Assembly (NCBI GenBank): GCA_009782515.1
Contig: WRIY01000002.1
Location: 62,001 to 126,000 of the forward strand
DNA: 64,000 nt
Direction of reading: 5' to 3'
Source: Eubacteriaceae bacterium
Lineage (GTDB): Bacteria > Bacillota > Clostridia > Eubacteriales > Anaerofustaceae
The notes beneath the pieces were generated by a model. The model was given only the letters and a program-made list of their open reading frames with translations, was not told the DNA's origin and ran no database searches. The position numbers and the translations under genes are program-made. Of this stretch, positions 44,235 to 54,461 are shown one piece after another. The stretch's first letter is position 1, and each line of letters begins with the position of its first letter.

Positions 44235-45183
44235 CAAGAAACTCTACGCTATTGCACAATCACTAATGGAGCAGCCGTCCATTCTCATTTTCTCCCACAA
44301 AAACCCTGATGGAGACGCTATTGGCAGCGCAGTGTGCGCTGGTTTGGCTCTCAAAAGCCTTGGAAAGAAGGTAAGCTATGCTATCGAGAAAGACACTGCA
44401 GGCTTATACTCTCTTTTTGCAGAAGGCGACTGTTTTGGCGAGGAAATTGGCGGCAGCTACAGTGCGGCTTTGGTTCTTGACTGTTCTACAAGCGATTTTA
44501 TTGCAAATGAAAGCCTTCTAGGCAAATGCGGCCGAGTAATTGTGCTTGATCACCATCTCTCCAATGGAGGCTATGGCGATGAAGCATATATCGACTCTAA
44601 TGCTGCTGCAACCGGCGAAATACTTTATGATCTTATAAAACTGCTTGGGGCGCCCTTGTCCACCGAGTCGGCAAATGCCCTGTTTCTATCGCTGTCAAGC
44701 GATACAGGCTATTTTCGCTACTCCAACACTACAGCAAAAACCCATATGATAATGGCCGAGCTGTACGGGTATTCAAGCAGCTTTAGCGCAATCTCAGAAT
44801 ATGCAGATTCATATACGCTTGATCGCCTAATGCTGACTAAAACAGCTATTGACAGCCTCGAATTTTTTTACGGGGGCAAGCTCGGAATACTCAGCCTCAC
44901 AAAGGAAAACGACCTTTTGCAGACATCAGACACCGAAGGCATAATTGATATAGTCAGAAACGTAAAGGGGTGTGTATTTTCAGCCTTTATCAAGCAAGTA
45001 GGCGATAGCGAATACAAAGTGTCCATGCGCAGCGCCATAGACAGCCTTGACATTTCTACAATAGCAAAAAAATTTGGCGGAGGCGGGCACCAGCGCTCAG
45101 CCGGCTTCAACATGCAGGCTGGCAGCATTGCCCAGGTAAAGCAGGCTATAATCGGGACCTTGGAAGGCATATGGACGGAATAG
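44218..45183 (+). CDS. nrnA: DHH-family oligoribonuclease / pAp phosphatase NrnA
   Basis: 321 residues. HKNPDGDAIGS, LDCSTSD and the DHH motif (LDHHLSN) in the N-terminal half, GGGGHQRSAGF of the DHHA1 domain in the C-terminal half. Degrades nanoRNA and pAp. Overlaps truB by 13 bp and lies in the usual rbfA-nrnA-truB order. Confidence 0.92.
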   Translation: MEAINNKKLYAIAQSLMEQPSILIFSHKNPDGDAIGSAVCAGLALKSLGKKVSYAIEKDTAGLYSLFAEGDCFGEEIGGSYSAALVLDCSTSDFIANESLLGKCGRVIVLDHHLSNGGYGDEAYIDSNAAATGEILYDLIKLLGAPLSTESANALFLSLSSDTGYFRYSNTTAKTHMIMAELYGYSSSFSAISEYADSYTLDRLMLTKTAIDSLEFFYGGKLGILSLTKENDLLQTSDTEGIIDIVRNVKGCVFSAFIKQVGDSEYKVSMRSAIDSLDISTIAKKFGGGGHQRSAGFNMQAGSIAQVKQAIIGTLEGIWTE

Positions 45184-46058
45184 TTATACTTAACAAGCCT
45201 GCGGGCATAAGCAGCTTTGCAGCGTGCAGCAGAGTGAAAAAGATCACCGGCTCCAAAAAGAGCGGCCACTGCGGAACTCTTGACCCTATGGCACAGGGCG
45301 TGCTGGTAGTTGCGCTTGGCTTCGCTACCCGCATTAGCAGCGAGTTCCTAAACCAGGGCAAAGAATATATTGCAGATATACACTTCGGCGCCATGACAGA
45401 CACCCTTGACATTTGGGGAAGCGAAACTGCCAAAAGCACAGCCTCAGGCGTAAGCGCTGATGAACTCGAGGCCGCCTTAAAGAGCTTCCTCGGCGAATCT
45501 ATGCAAAAGCCTCCAGCATATGCCGCTATTAAGGTAGCCGGAAAGGCCTCATACAAATACGCACGGGAAGGCATCGCATTAGAGCACGAAAGCCGCCCCA
45601 TTACTATTTCAAAAATCGAGATGGTCTCGGAATGCCTGCCGCAAAGCGCTACGCTGCGAGTGGAATGCTCAAAAGGCACCTATATCAGATCCCTATGCAA
45701 AGACATCGGCGAGGCGCTTGGCCAATATGCTGTTATGGGCAACCTTACAAGAACCAGAAGCGGGCAGTTCTCGCTTGATGATTCTGTCGGGTTTGAGGCT
45801 CTCGAGCTTGCAGCCCAAATCGGGGATTTTCACAGCACGGTAATTGACCCGCTGTGCGCTCTTTCGCATATGCCTCAAATATCGCTTACCGAGGCTATGT
45901 ATGAAAAGACAAGCCGTGGCAACTGGAACTGGGCGCCAGCATATGCCAGCGCTTATGAGGGAAAGAAGGCAGCGCTTGAGTTTAATGGCAAGCTTGCCGG
46001 CATCGCGATGATAAAAGAGGGCAAGATTTGCCCTATAGCAAACCATCCAAACCTATGA
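45171..46058 (+). CDS. truB: tRNA pseudouridine-55 synthase
   Basis: 295 residues. GIVILNKPAGISSF at the start, GHCGTLDPMAQGVL with the catalytic Asp, KEYIADIHFG, and KGTYIRSLCKDIG. Makes pseudouridine 55 in the T loop of tRNAs. Translationally coupled to nrnA. Confidence 0.95.
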   Translation: MDGIVILNKPAGISSFAACSRVKKITGSKKSGHCGTLDPMAQGVLVVALGFATRISSEFLNQGKEYIADIHFGAMTDTLDIWGSETAKSTASGVSADELEAALKSFLGESMQKPPAYAAIKVAGKASYKYAREGIALEHESRPITISKIEMVSECLPQSATLRVECSKGTYIRSLCKDIGEALGQYAVMGNLTRTRSGQFSLDDSVGFEALELAAQIGDFHSTVIDPLCALSHMPQISLTEAMYEKTSRGNWNWAPAYASAYEGKKAALEFNGKLAGIAMIKEGKICPIANHPNL

Positions 46059-46106
46059 ACCCAGAAAGGCACATGCTTGTTTTATAAAGCAGGCTTACGA
46101 AGGCAG

Positions 46107-47006
46107 ATGAAAATAATCAGAAGCTTTGATTCGCCAACACGCGAAGCGCATGGAGCAAATGCAGCTATTGGCTTTTTCGACGGTGTGCATATTGCCCACC
46201 AAAAGGTGATTGGCAAAGCTGTAGCGTACGGGCCCCCCAGCGCAGCCATAACATTCGCTAATTCCCCGGCAGAATTTGTAAAAAAAACAAGGGAAGCCAG
46301 CCAGCTGATGGATTTAGACAGCAAGATCAGCGCAATTGAAGCATTAGGCGTCGACTATCTCTTTGTATTTGATTTTAACGATGAAGTTATGAATATGAGC
46401 GCTGATGAATTTATCCTAAAGGCGGTAGCCCCTTTTGGCATCGAAAGGCTTATAAGCGGCTTTAACTTCCGAATGGGCAAAGCGCCGCAAACAGACAGCG
46501 CAGCGCTGGAGGCGCTGTGCATTGATCTTGGCATCAAATGTGACATCGTCGGCCCTGTTTATGAAGGCAGCGAGCTTGTTTCCTCATCGCTTATCCGCCA
46601 GTGCCTTGCCTCAGGCGATATCCAGAAGGCTAATAAGCTGCTGAGCAGAAGGTTTTGCTACAGCGGAATAATTGAGCATGGCCGCCATATGGGAAGGCAG
46701 CTGGGGTTTCCTACGATAAACATTTATATACCCCCGCACCTTATAGTCCCGAAATGGGGGGTGTATGAATCATATACAACGATTAGCGAAGGCACCTACC
46801 ACTCCATAACAAACATAGGCAACAGGCCGACTTTTGGGGATGGTAAATTTTCAGTTGAAACACATATACTAGATTATGAAGGCGATCTGTATGGCCAAAG
46901 CGCAAAAGTTGAGCTGGCTAAAATGATCCGTCCGGAAATGAAGTTTGGCAGTGTTGGCGAGCTTATAAGCCAGATAGCAAGGGATGTTGAGAGCATCAGG
47001 CTATAG
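46107..47006 (+). CDS. ribF: Bifunctional riboflavin kinase / FAD synthetase
   Basis: 299 residues. The FAD synthetase half has AIGFFDGVHIAHQ and SGFNFRMGK. The riboflavin kinase half has GRQLGFPTINIYIP, GVYESYT, NIGNRPTFG and VETHILDYEGDLYG. The ATG at 46107 has GAAGG upstream. Makes FMN and FAD. Confidence 0.95.
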   Translation: MKIIRSFDSPTREAHGANAAIGFFDGVHIAHQKVIGKAVAYGPPSAAITFANSPAEFVKKTREASQLMDLDSKISAIEALGVDYLFVFDFNDEVMNMSADEFILKAVAPFGIERLISGFNFRMGKAPQTDSAALEALCIDLGIKCDIVGPVYEGSELVSSSLIRQCLASGDIQKANKLLSRRFCYSGIIEHGRHMGRQLGFPTINIYIPPHLIVPKWGVYESYTTISEGTYHSITNIGNRPTFGDGKFSVETHILDYEGDLYGQSAKVELAKMIRPEMKFGSVGELISQIARDVESIRL

Positions 47007-47038
47007 ATGGCACGCCAGCGGCTGCATGGTGAAACTAT

Positions 47039-47659
47039 ATGCGAAGAATACTTATTGCACTATTGGCATCATACCTTCTGGGCAGTATAAGCTTTTCTTA
47101 CTTTCTCGGCAAGATTATCAAGAAAGTTGACATTAGGGACTTAGGCACAAACAATGCCGGCGCAACCAATGCATTTAATGAGCTTGGAATTATGGCAGGC
47201 GTTATTACTGCAGTATGCGACATGCTAAAGGGCCTTATAGCTGTCAGCATTTCAAGCTTGATGTTTGGCATTGATGTAAATATGCAGGCTTTATGCGGCC
47301 TGTTTGCAATTGTCGGCCATATATACCCTTTCTATTTAGGCTTTAGGGGCGGCAAAGGCCTTGCCACTATTATTGGCGTGTCACTGGGGATCGGCTTTTG
47401 GTTTGGCCTTATAGCGTTTATTACTCTGGTTATTGTAAGCGCAGTTACAGATTATTTGCCGATTGGCACAGCAGCTGTATGCATTTGCTGCTTTGTTATG
47501 GTATACGCCAAATATAAGGCTTGCTGGGCGAGCCTTATATTTGCAGCTATTGCTGTGGTAATGATTATTAAGCACATACCAAATTTTGTGCGCATATATA
47601 ATAAGCAGGAAAAGTCTGTTAGCTCAGCTCTAAAAGGGGCAGGCAAAAAAGCAAGTTGA
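47039..47659 (+). CDS. plsY: Acyl-phosphate glycerol-3-phosphate acyltransferase
   Basis: 206-residue membrane protein with the three PlsY motifs in slightly variant form: GSISFSYFLGK with DLGTNNAGATNAF, RGGKGLAT, and a late segment after several transmembrane helices. First acylation of phospholipid synthesis. Its stop overlaps the next start. Confidence 0.9.
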   Translation: MRRILIALLASYLLGSISFSYFLGKIIKKVDIRDLGTNNAGATNAFNELGIMAGVITAVCDMLKGLIAVSISSLMFGIDVNMQALCGLFAIVGHIYPFYLGFRGGKGLATIIGVSLGIGFWFGLIAFITLVIVSAVTDYLPIGTAAVCICCFVMVYAKYKACWASLIFAAIAVVMIIKHIPNFVRIYNKQEKSVSSALKGAGKKAS

Positions 47660-48897
47660 TAGCAAAGATAGTAACTCTCGGGTGCAAAACTAACCAAAGC
47701 GACTCTGAGGCCATAGCGGCCAGCCTGTCAAAAGCCGGATTTACTGTTCAGCCGGATGGCGAGCCAAGCGCAATAATCATTAATACATGCGCTGTGACCA
47801 ACGAAAGCGAGCGAAAATGCCGCCAGGCAATTCGCAAAGCCCGCGCTGATCACAAAGATGCGGTAATTATTGCAACCGGCTGCTATGCCCAGCTAAAAGG
47901 GGACAGCTTAAAAAGCTTTGGCGCCGACTATGCTGTCGGCATTAAGAGCCAGCATTTAATTGCTCAGCTGCTTTCATCAATTCTGGGCCAGGCTGCTTCA
48001 GGCCAAAGAGAGCAGAAAACGGGCCATAAAGTGCGCAAGATCCTAAAAGTCCAGGATGGCTGCGACAATGCATGCTCATACTGCTCAATATATATTGCCA
48101 GAGGCAACCCGATCAGCGTAAGCGCAGATGAAGCAGTTGCGCAGGCACTGCGCATAAAGTCTGAAGGCTATAGGGAAATTGTCTTAACCGGCATTAATCT
48201 TGCCAAGCACGATTCAGGCATAGGCAGCCTAGCAAGGCAGGTAGCGCAGGCTAGCGGCATTGAAAGGCTAAGAATCGGCTCGCTTGATCCTTTGGCAATA
48301 AATGAAGAAACTCTTGGAGAGCTCTCAAAAGCAAGCGCTTTCTGCGAGCACTTTCATATATCCCTTCAAAGCGGCTCTGATCGCATCCTCAAACTTATGA
48401 ACCGCGATTATGGCTTGCGCAGCATTATTGGCGCAGTGGCACTGGCTAAAAGCTATTTCCCGACTGCAGCATTTACAGCTGATGTTATAGTAGGCTTTCC
48501 TTCCGAAAGCGATGAGGATTTTGCCCTTACAAAAGAGGCGATAGCTCAAACGGGCCTGGTGCACACTCATATTTTTCCGTTTTCGCCGAAAACCGGCACT
48601 CCTGCTGCCTTAATGCAAGGCCAGCTGGCCAATGCCGAGAAAAGGAAAAGAGCAGCAGAGCTTTCAGAATTCGCAAACAGAGTTGCTGCCCGCGAGCTTG
48701 AAAAGCATATCGGCTCGAGCGCCGAGATATTGCCCGAGCGGGAAAGCGCTCCGGGAGTTTACGAAGGCTATACTAGAAATTATTTGAGGGCGCTTGTTCC
48801 ATCCGGTTCCGATATAATTGGCAAAATAGTAAAAGCAAAGATATATGGTAATAATGAAAGCATGCTGAACGCAGAATTAATTGAGATTATTGGCTGA
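47656..48897 (+). CDS. mtaB: tRNA t6A37 methylthiotransferase MtaB
   Basis: 413 residues. Methylthiotransferase domain (LGCKTNQSDSE, CAVTNESERKCRQ, ATGCYAQ), radical SAM CxxxCxxC (CDNACSYC), HFHISLQSGSDRIL and a C-terminal TRAM. It makes ms2t6A37. The TTG start overlaps the plsY stop, TTGA. Confidence 0.92.
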   Translation: MIAKIVTLGCKTNQSDSEAIAASLSKAGFTVQPDGEPSAIIINTCAVTNESERKCRQAIRKARADHKDAVIIATGCYAQLKGDSLKSFGADYAVGIKSQHLIAQLLSSILGQAASGQREQKTGHKVRKILKVQDGCDNACSYCSIYIARGNPISVSADEAVAQALRIKSEGYREIVLTGINLAKHDSGIGSLARQVAQASGIERLRIGSLDPLAINEETLGELSKASAFCEHFHISLQSGSDRILKLMNRDYGLRSIIGAVALAKSYFPTAAFTADVIVGFPSESDEDFALTKEAIAQTGLVHTHIFPFSPKTGTPAALMQGQLANAEKRKRAAELSEFANRVAARELEKHIGSSAEILPERESAPGVYEGYTRNYLRALVPSGSDIIGKIVKAKIYGNNESMLNAELIEIIG

Positions 48898-48923
48898 GCA
48901 TAGTATTTATGCATGTTTTGTGA

Positions 48924-48953
48924 TATAATAGTTTGCACTCGGAATATGAGTGC
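48924..48953 (+). promoter_or_regulatory. Extended -10 promoter with adjoining hairpin
   Basis: TGATATAAT (TGn extended -10) with no good -35. The hairpin GCACTC-GGAATAT-GAGTGC begins about six bases later, so it is at the 5' end of the transcript or overlaps the start point as an operator. Confidence 0.45.
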
Positions 48954-48980
48954 GAATAAGAGCAAGGCTAGAATAAAATA

Positions 48981-49325
48981 ATGGATGAAAATTGCATCTT
49001 TTGCAAGATCATTAATAAAGAGCTGCCATCAACTGTATTATTCGAAGACAGCGAGGCTTTGGCCTTCAAAGACATTAATCCCCAAGCGCCTGCCCATGTT
49101 GTGATAGTGCCAAAAAAGCACTACAGCGATTTATTTGAAGTCGCTGAAGGCGACGGGATTGTTGCCCATTTGCATTTTATAGCTGCAAAGCTGGCCAGAG
49201 ATCTGGCTTTATCAGATACAGGCTTTAGGCTGGTTATGAACTGCGGGGAAGATGGCGGCCAATCAGTGGGCCATTTGCATTTTCACCTGCTTGGCGGCAG
49301 AAGCTTAGGCTGGCCTCCCGGCTGA
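48981..49325 (+). CDS. HIT-family nucleotide-binding protein (HinT-like)
   Basis: 114 residues. [13 protein letters not shown] at the start and the histidine triad HLHFHLLGG near 98-106. Purine nucleoside phosphoramidase-type protein. Small, complete, first gene of a short run with rpsU. Confidence 0.93.
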   Translation: MDENCIFCKIINKELPSTVLFEDSEALAFKDINPQAPAHVVIVPKKHYSDLFEVAEGDGIVAHLHFIAAKLARDLALSDTGFRLVMNCGEDGGQSVGHLHFHLLGGRSLGWPPG

Positions 49326-49368
49326 TGAAACCATATACAAAACCTCATTTGAGAGAGGAGGGTTGGAT

Positions 49369-49548
49369 ATGTCTGAAGTAAGAGTTCGAGAGAATGAGTC
49401 TCTTGAGAGCGTCTTGAAGCGCTTTAAGAAAAAAACAGCCTTGGCAGGCATAATGTCAGAAATACGCAAACGCGAGCATTACGAAAAGCCGAGTGTTAAG
49501 AGAAAAAAGAAAGCGGAAGCAGCAAGAAAAAAGAAGAATAAACGATAA
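49369..49548 (+). CDS. rpsU: 30S ribosomal protein S21
   Basis: 59 residues: [16 protein letters not shown], then [16 protein letters not shown] and a Lys/Arg-rich end. The ATG at 49369 has AGGAGGG eight bases upstream. Confidence 0.95.
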   Translation: MSEVRVRENESLESVLKRFKKKTALAGIMSEIRKREHYEKPSVKRKKKAEAARKKKNKR

Positions 49549-49593
49549 ATTTTTTGGCAAGCAGCTGTAACAGCCAGCAAAAGCAACAAAAAT

Positions 49594-49632
49594 GCTTCCG
49601 GTAAATGTTTTTATTGCGCCGGAAGCTTTTTT
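49594..49632 (+). terminator. Intrinsic terminator after rpsU
   Basis: GCTTCCGG, a 17-base loop, CCGGAAGC and six T. Confidence 0.88.
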
Positions 49633-49694
49633 ATTAAGGCAAAATTTAGCCGCGCAAAACGCGAAGGCATGTGCAGCATGCGAAGGAATACCAT

Positions 49695-50153
49695 ATGGCA
49701 GAGAAAATGGCAACGAAAGAATTGCTCAAACAGCAGCTAAAGGAAGCTATGGCCTCAAAGAACACCATTCAAAAGAATGTTGTCACATTATTGCGCGCTG
49801 CAATCCTTCAATATGAAAAAGACACTAAAGAGGAAATAACAGAGGAAGGCATAGCCGCGATTGCTGCCAAGCAGCTTAAACAGCGCAAAGACTCCCTGGA
49901 GAGCTTTGAAAAAGCCGGGCGGCAGGACTTGGTGGAAACCACCCAAAAAGAGATTAGCCTTCTTGGAGAATACATTCCACAGCAGCTTACTGACGATCAG
50001 CTAAGGCAGGAAATTGAGGCAATAATTAACGAGACTGGCGCAAGCAGCGCAAAAGATTTGGGCATAGTAATGAAAGCAGCAACCCAGCAGCTTAAGGGTG
50101 TTGCAGATGGAAAGAGAATAAATGGGCTGGCAAAAGAGCTTCTAGGGAGCTAA
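49695..50153 (+). CDS. yqeY: YqeY / GatB-Yqey domain protein
   Basis: 152 residues. KQQLKEAMASKN, TLLRAAILQYEKD, and the KDLGIVMKA...GVADGKRINGLAKELL end typical of the GatB/YqeY fold. Commonly found next to rpsU. AAGGA precedes the ATG. Molecular role not established. Confidence 0.9.
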   Translation: MAEKMATKELLKQQLKEAMASKNTIQKNVVTLLRAAILQYEKDTKEEITEEGIAAIAAKQLKQRKDSLESFEKAGRQDLVETTQKEISLLGEYIPQQLTDDQLRQEIEAIINETGASSAKDLGIVMKAATQQLKGVADGKRINGLAKELLGS

Positions 50154-50192
50154 GCGCTCGCTTTATAAGGAGGAAGCGCTCTTCGCGCAACA

Positions 50193-52841
50193 ATGATGAA
50201 ACCATACGGGCTTAATGAATTAAGGGAAAAATTCCTATCCTACTTTGAAGAGCAGGGCCATTTGCGCCTTGAAAGCTTTTCGCTTATACCAAAAGGCGAT
50301 AAAAGCCTACTGCTGATAAATTCTGGCATGGCCCCGCTTAAGCCATACTTTACCGGCCAGGAAACGCCGCCCCGCAAACGCGTTACAACATGCCAAAAAT
50401 GCATACGCACACCAGATATTGAGAATGTAGGCAAGACTGCCAGGCATGGCACTTTTTTTGAAATGCTCGGCAATTTTTCGTTCGGCGACTATTTCAAAAA
50501 AGAAGCCATACGCTGGTCTTGGGATTTTCTTACAGATGTGCTTGAGATCCCGAAGGATTTGTTGTATGTGACCGTATATGAAGATGATGACGAAGCCGCA
50601 CAGCTATGGCAATCAGAGGTCGGCCTTGATCCAAGCCGGATAGTGCGCATGGGCGCTGAAGACAACTTTTGGGAAATCGGCACAGGGCCCTGCGGGCCTT
50701 GCTCCGAAATCTATGTAGACCGCGGCGAAAAGTATTCCTGCGGAAAAGAGGGCTGCGGCGTTGGCTGTGACTGCGACAGGTATGTAGAGGTGTGGAACCT
50801 TGTTTTCACCCAATTCAACAAAGACGATATGGGCAACTACAACCCCTTGGCCAACCCGAATATTGATACAGGAATGGGCCTGGAGCGCTTGGCAGTATTC
50901 TGCCAGGGAGTTGACAATCTATTCGAGGTTGACACTATTCGCTATATACTGGATTACATTTGCGAAATAGCAGGCGTTGATTATGGGCTTGACCCGGCCA
51001 AAGATGTGTCTATAAGAGTTATAACTGACCACATCAGAAGCACAGCTTTTATGCTCTCAGACGGTGTGCTGCCTTCTAATGAGGGCAGGGGATACGTTTT
51101 AAGAAGGCTTATTAGAAGAGCGATCAGGCATGGAATGCTGCTGGGAATAAGCGGTGATTTTCTTGGCAGCGTAGCCGAAAAGGCAATCGAGGCCTCAAGC
51201 TCTGCGTATCCGAACCTGTTAACCCAGAAGGAAGCAATCTTAAAGATAATAGGCATAGAAGAGCAAAAATTCGGGGAAACAATTGCCTCTGGCATAGCAA
51301 AGTTCAATGAGGTTGCCCAAAGAAGCCTGGACAGCAACAGCCTTCTTATCTCTGGCCGTGATGCATTTGTGCTGTATGATACCTATGGCTTCCCGTATGA
51401 GCTAACAGACGAACTCGCATCCGAGCTCAATCTGAGCATTGAAATAGAAGGTTTCCAAGCTGCTCTTCTTGAGCAAAAGGAGCGTTCCAGGAAAGCCCGC
51501 AGCGTTGGCCAGGCAGATGGCTGGATGGACAGGCTGGAAGAAATTGCTTCAACAATTAGCCCTACTTCATTTGTAGGCTATGCCCAGAGCTCTGTACAGG
51601 CAAGCGTCGTTGCAATAGCCATAGATGGCGAGCTGGCAGAATCTCTCTCAGAAGGCGAAAGCGGCATAGTATTTTTCGATGCCACACCGTTTTATGCCAG
51701 AAGCGGCGGCCAGATCGGCGATACGGGAACTGCGCGCGGGGAATCATTTGAGTGCACAGTAACTGACACCTATCTGGTTGGCGACAAATATGCCCACTCT
51801 GTCAGCGTCAGCAACGGGGAGCTTAAGCAAGGCCAATCGGCCGTTTTGGAAATAGACTTTAACCGGCGCATGGACATACAGCGCAACCATACAAGCACGC
51901 ATTTGCTTCATAAAGCGCTTAGAAGCGTTCTTGGAGCCCATGTTAACCAGGCTGGCAGCGAAGTTTCTGCCCAAAGGCTGCGCTTTGACTTCTCCCATTA
52001 TGAGAAGCTGTCAACAAGCGAGATTGCACAAATAGAAGAAATAGTAAACAGCGCCATTTATGAATGCATGCCTGTTGATATTTTCGAAGCATCATACCAA
52101 GAAGCTGCGAGCCTTGGGGCAACCATGCTTTTTGGCGAAAAATATGGCGATACAGTTCGAGTCGTAAGGATAGGCGACTTTTCAATAGAGCTTTGCGGCG
52201 GGTGCCATTTGGGAAATACCGGGTTTGCAGGGGGCTTTAAAATAGTCTCTGAGGCTGGCATTGCACAGGGCGTCAGGCGCATTGAAGCCATTACAGGAAC
52301 GCGGTATACAAGCTGGGCAAACGATATGGAAGAAAAGCTCGCTCAAGCGTCTGCACTGCTCAAGTCTGCGCCTGAGCAGCTTGTAGATCGGATTGCAGAA
52401 GTGCTTGATCGCTCAAAGCAGCTTGAAAGGCAAATAGCCCAGTACCAATCAAGCGAGAGCGAGGATCTGGCAAGCAGCATCGCCCAAAGCAAGGTTTCGT
52501 ATAATGGCATTAGCACTCTGGCAGCAAGCGCGCCGCAAATGGGCGTGAGCGAATTAAGGGATTTGGGAGACAAGCTCAAAGGCAAGCTCGGCGAGTGCGC
52601 GCTGTTCCTGGTTTCTGAGCTGGATGGCCGCGCCAGCATGGTGTGCATGGCCACAGCGAGCGCCATTGAGAGCGGCTTTAACTGTGGCTCGTTCATAAAG
52701 AAGGTTGCGGAGTCTGTGGGATCTTCAGGCGGCGGCACGCCTTCGCTCGCCCAAGGCGGCTTAAGAGACGCTTCGAAGGCGCAGCAGGCGCTTGAGAATG
52801 CAAAGCAATTTATGGATGATCAGTTTGCTTCATTGAAATAA
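50193..52841 (+). CDS. alaS: Alanyl-tRNA synthetase
   Basis: 882 residues, full length. Class II motifs (FFEMLGNFSFGDYFK; GMGLERLAV), the editing domain with HTSTHLLHKALR and CGGCH, and a C-terminal C-Ala region. AGGAGG at 50167-50172 is ~20 nt from the first ATG with a short hairpin-like GCGCTCTTCGCGC between. Confidence 0.96.
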   Translation: MMKPYGLNELREKFLSYFEEQGHLRLESFSLIPKGDKSLLLINSGMAPLKPYFTGQETPPRKRVTTCQKCIRTPDIENVGKTARHGTFFEMLGNFSFGDYFKKEAIRWSWDFLTDVLEIPKDLLYVTVYEDDDEAAQLWQSEVGLDPSRIVRMGAEDNFWEIGTGPCGPCSEIYVDRGEKYSCGKEGCGVGCDCDRYVEVWNLVFTQFNKDDMGNYNPLANPNIDTGMGLERLAVFCQGVDNLFEVDTIRYILDYICEIAGVDYGLDPAKDVSIRVITDHIRSTAFMLSDGVLPSNEGRGYVLRRLIRRAIRHGMLLGISGDFLGSVAEKAIEASSSAYPNLLTQKEAILKIIGIEEQKFGETIASGIAKFNEVAQRSLDSNSLLISGRDAFVLYDTYGFPYELTDELASELNLSIEIEGFQAALLEQKERSRKARSVGQADGWMDRLEEIASTISPTSFVGYAQSSVQASVVAIAIDGELAESLSEGESGIVFFDATPFYARSGGQIGDTGTARGESFECTVTDTYLVGDKYAHSVSVSNGELKQGQSAVLEIDFNRRMDIQRNHTSTHLLHKALRSVLGAHVNQAGSEVSAQRLRFDFSHYEKLSTSEIAQIEEIVNSAIYECMPVDIFEASYQEAASLGATMLFGEKYGDTVRVVRIGDFSIELCGGCHLGNTGFAGGFKIVSEAGIAQGVRRIEAITGTRYTSWANDMEEKLAQASALLKSAPEQLVDRIAEVLDRSKQLERQIAQYQSSESEDLASSIAQSKVSYNGISTLAASAPQMGVSELRDLGDKLKGKLGECALFLVSELDGRASMVCMATASAIESGFNCGSFIKKVAESVGSSGGGTPSLAQGGLRDASKAQQALENAKQFMDDQFASLK

Positions 52842-53062
52842 ATCTGAAAATGCTGCAATAGTCAGCAAAGAGTTAACTATTGAAAAAAAAAGCTTCATCG
52901 TGTAGACTAGTAAAAAGCGCTGAATTAATATAGCCACATAATGGCTGCTATCAAAGGCATATTCGGGCAATAATGAACGCAGATGTGCCCAAAGCAATGG
53001 TATTGCTGCTAGTAGCGAAGATCCAGCCATATAGATCATGGAAGGGTTCGCGAGGATATAAA

Positions 53063-53344
53063 ATGGATAATAAATATGAGACAGAAACACAAGACACTGT
53101 AAAATTTGACATAGAGACAGAACGCAGCATTTTAATTACCCAAACTATGTCAAACGTCAAAAAAGCGCTCAAGGAAAAAGGCTATAATCCGGTAAACCAG
53201 ATTGTTGGCTATATCATGAGTGGCGATCCGACATATATAACATCGCACAATGATGCCCGTTCCCAGATAAAGCGGCTGGATAGAGATGAGCTTTTGGAAG
53301 AAATTGTTTCGTATTATCTGGTACAAAAAACTGTTAATGACTAA
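53063..53344 (+). CDS. ireB: IreB-family regulatory phosphoprotein (UPF0297)
   Basis: 93 residues. [38 protein letters not shown] and [20 protein letters not shown] are near-identical to the family. IreB is a substrate of PASTA kinases in enterococci. AGGA precedes the ATG at 53063. The 52842-53062 gap shows no other gene. Confidence 0.95.
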   Translation: MDNKYETETQDTVKFDIETERSILITQTMSNVKKALKEKGYNPVNQIVGYIMSGDPTYITSHNDARSQIKRLDRDELLEEIVSYYLVQKTVND

Positions 53345-53353
53345 AAATGCTGT

Positions 53354-53372
53354 GAGCGCTTAAATAGCGCTC
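53354..53372. other. Hairpin without T tract
   Basis: GAGCGCT-TAAAT-AGCGCTC ten bases after ireB. Could be an RNA-processing or protein-binding site. Confidence 0.35.
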
Positions 53373-53498
53373 CTGGCAGGAAAAGCTGATATATAACACG
53401 CTGCTAGACTTGCACAAATGTAGGCCCAAAAACGCAAGAGCCTATTGGCTGCTTGCATTTTTTATATGCTATATAGCAAACAAGGTGGAATTTCCCAT

Positions 53499-54461
53499 AT
53501 GCACAAACTCCCTCTAGGCTCAAGCGGCATCATAACTAGCAGGCTGGGCTTCGGATGCTTAGGGTTAAGCTATATGCAGCATAAATTAAGCCCGCCCCAA
53601 GGAGGGAAGCTGATAATCCATGCTCTTGAGAAAGGGATCAGCTTTATTGACACGGCCCAGTTTTATGAAACATATGATCATATTGCATATGCTGTAAAAG
53701 CTGGCTATAAGGATTTTGTCTTATGCACTAAATCGTATGCATACGACCAAAAGAGCGCCAATGAAGCTTTTTCTGAGTGCCTAAGGAAAACGGGCAGGGA
53801 TTATGTTGACATTATGCTGCTGCATGAGATGGAAAGCTCTGAAAATATCAGAGGGCATGAAGCTGCGCTCAGCTTTTATTCACGGATGGCGCAAAAAGGC
53901 TATATAAAAGCGGTAGGAATATCTACCCATAGCGCTGTTTGCGCACACAGCGCTGCATTGCATCCGCAGCTTCAGATCATAGAGGCTGTTTGCAACAGCA
54001 GGGGCCTGGGAATAATTAATGGCGGGCGCGAGGCAATGGAAGCTTCGCTTACGCTGGCAAAGCAGTGCGGCAAAGGGGTAGCCGTCATTAAAGCGCTAGG
54101 CGGCGGGAATCTATATAAAGATGCGAGGGAGTGCTTTGAATATGCGCAAGGGCTCTCTCAAGCAGACTGCATTGTCATAGGCATGTCAAGCGAGCAGGAA
54201 GTAAACGAAAATGCGCATTTCTTTGAAACAGGCAGCTTCAGCGAAAGCTTTGGCTCATTGGGCCAAAGCCCCAAAAGGCTTGTTATTGAAGAATGGTGCA
54301 CAGGATGCAGCGAGTGCATATCACGATGCGCATCCGGCGCGCTGAGCATTTTTGAAGGCAAAGCAGTATGCGAAACAGAAAAATGCCTGACATGCGGCTA
54401 CTGCTCAAGCGCCTGTGAGCAAATGGCGCTTAAAATAATTGCGAATAAGGCCAGTATATGA
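53499..54461 (+). CDS. Aldo/keto reductase with C-terminal 4Fe-4S clusters
   Basis: 320 residues. AKR barrel start LPLGSSGIITSRLGFGCLG, DTAQFYE with the catalytic Tyr, VDIMLLHE. The C-terminal 60 residues hold two ferredoxin motifs (CTGCSECISRC, CLTCGYCSSAC). Such fused reductases are common in anaerobes; substrate unknown. The ATG at 53499 is chosen by homology. The stop overlaps the next ATG. It splits the usual ireB-ruvX neighbourhood. Confidence 0.88.
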   Translation: MHKLPLGSSGIITSRLGFGCLGLSYMQHKLSPPQGGKLIIHALEKGISFIDTAQFYETYDHIAYAVKAGYKDFVLCTKSYAYDQKSANEAFSECLRKTGRDYVDIMLLHEMESSENIRGHEAALSFYSRMAQKGYIKAVGISTHSAVCAHSAALHPQLQIIEAVCNSRGLGIINGGREAMEASLTLAKQCGKGVAVIKALGGGNLYKDARECFEYAQGLSQADCIVIGMSSEQEVNENAHFFETGSFSESFGSLGQSPKRLVIEEWCTGCSECISRCASGALSIFEGKAVCETEKCLTCGYCSSACEQMALKIIANKASI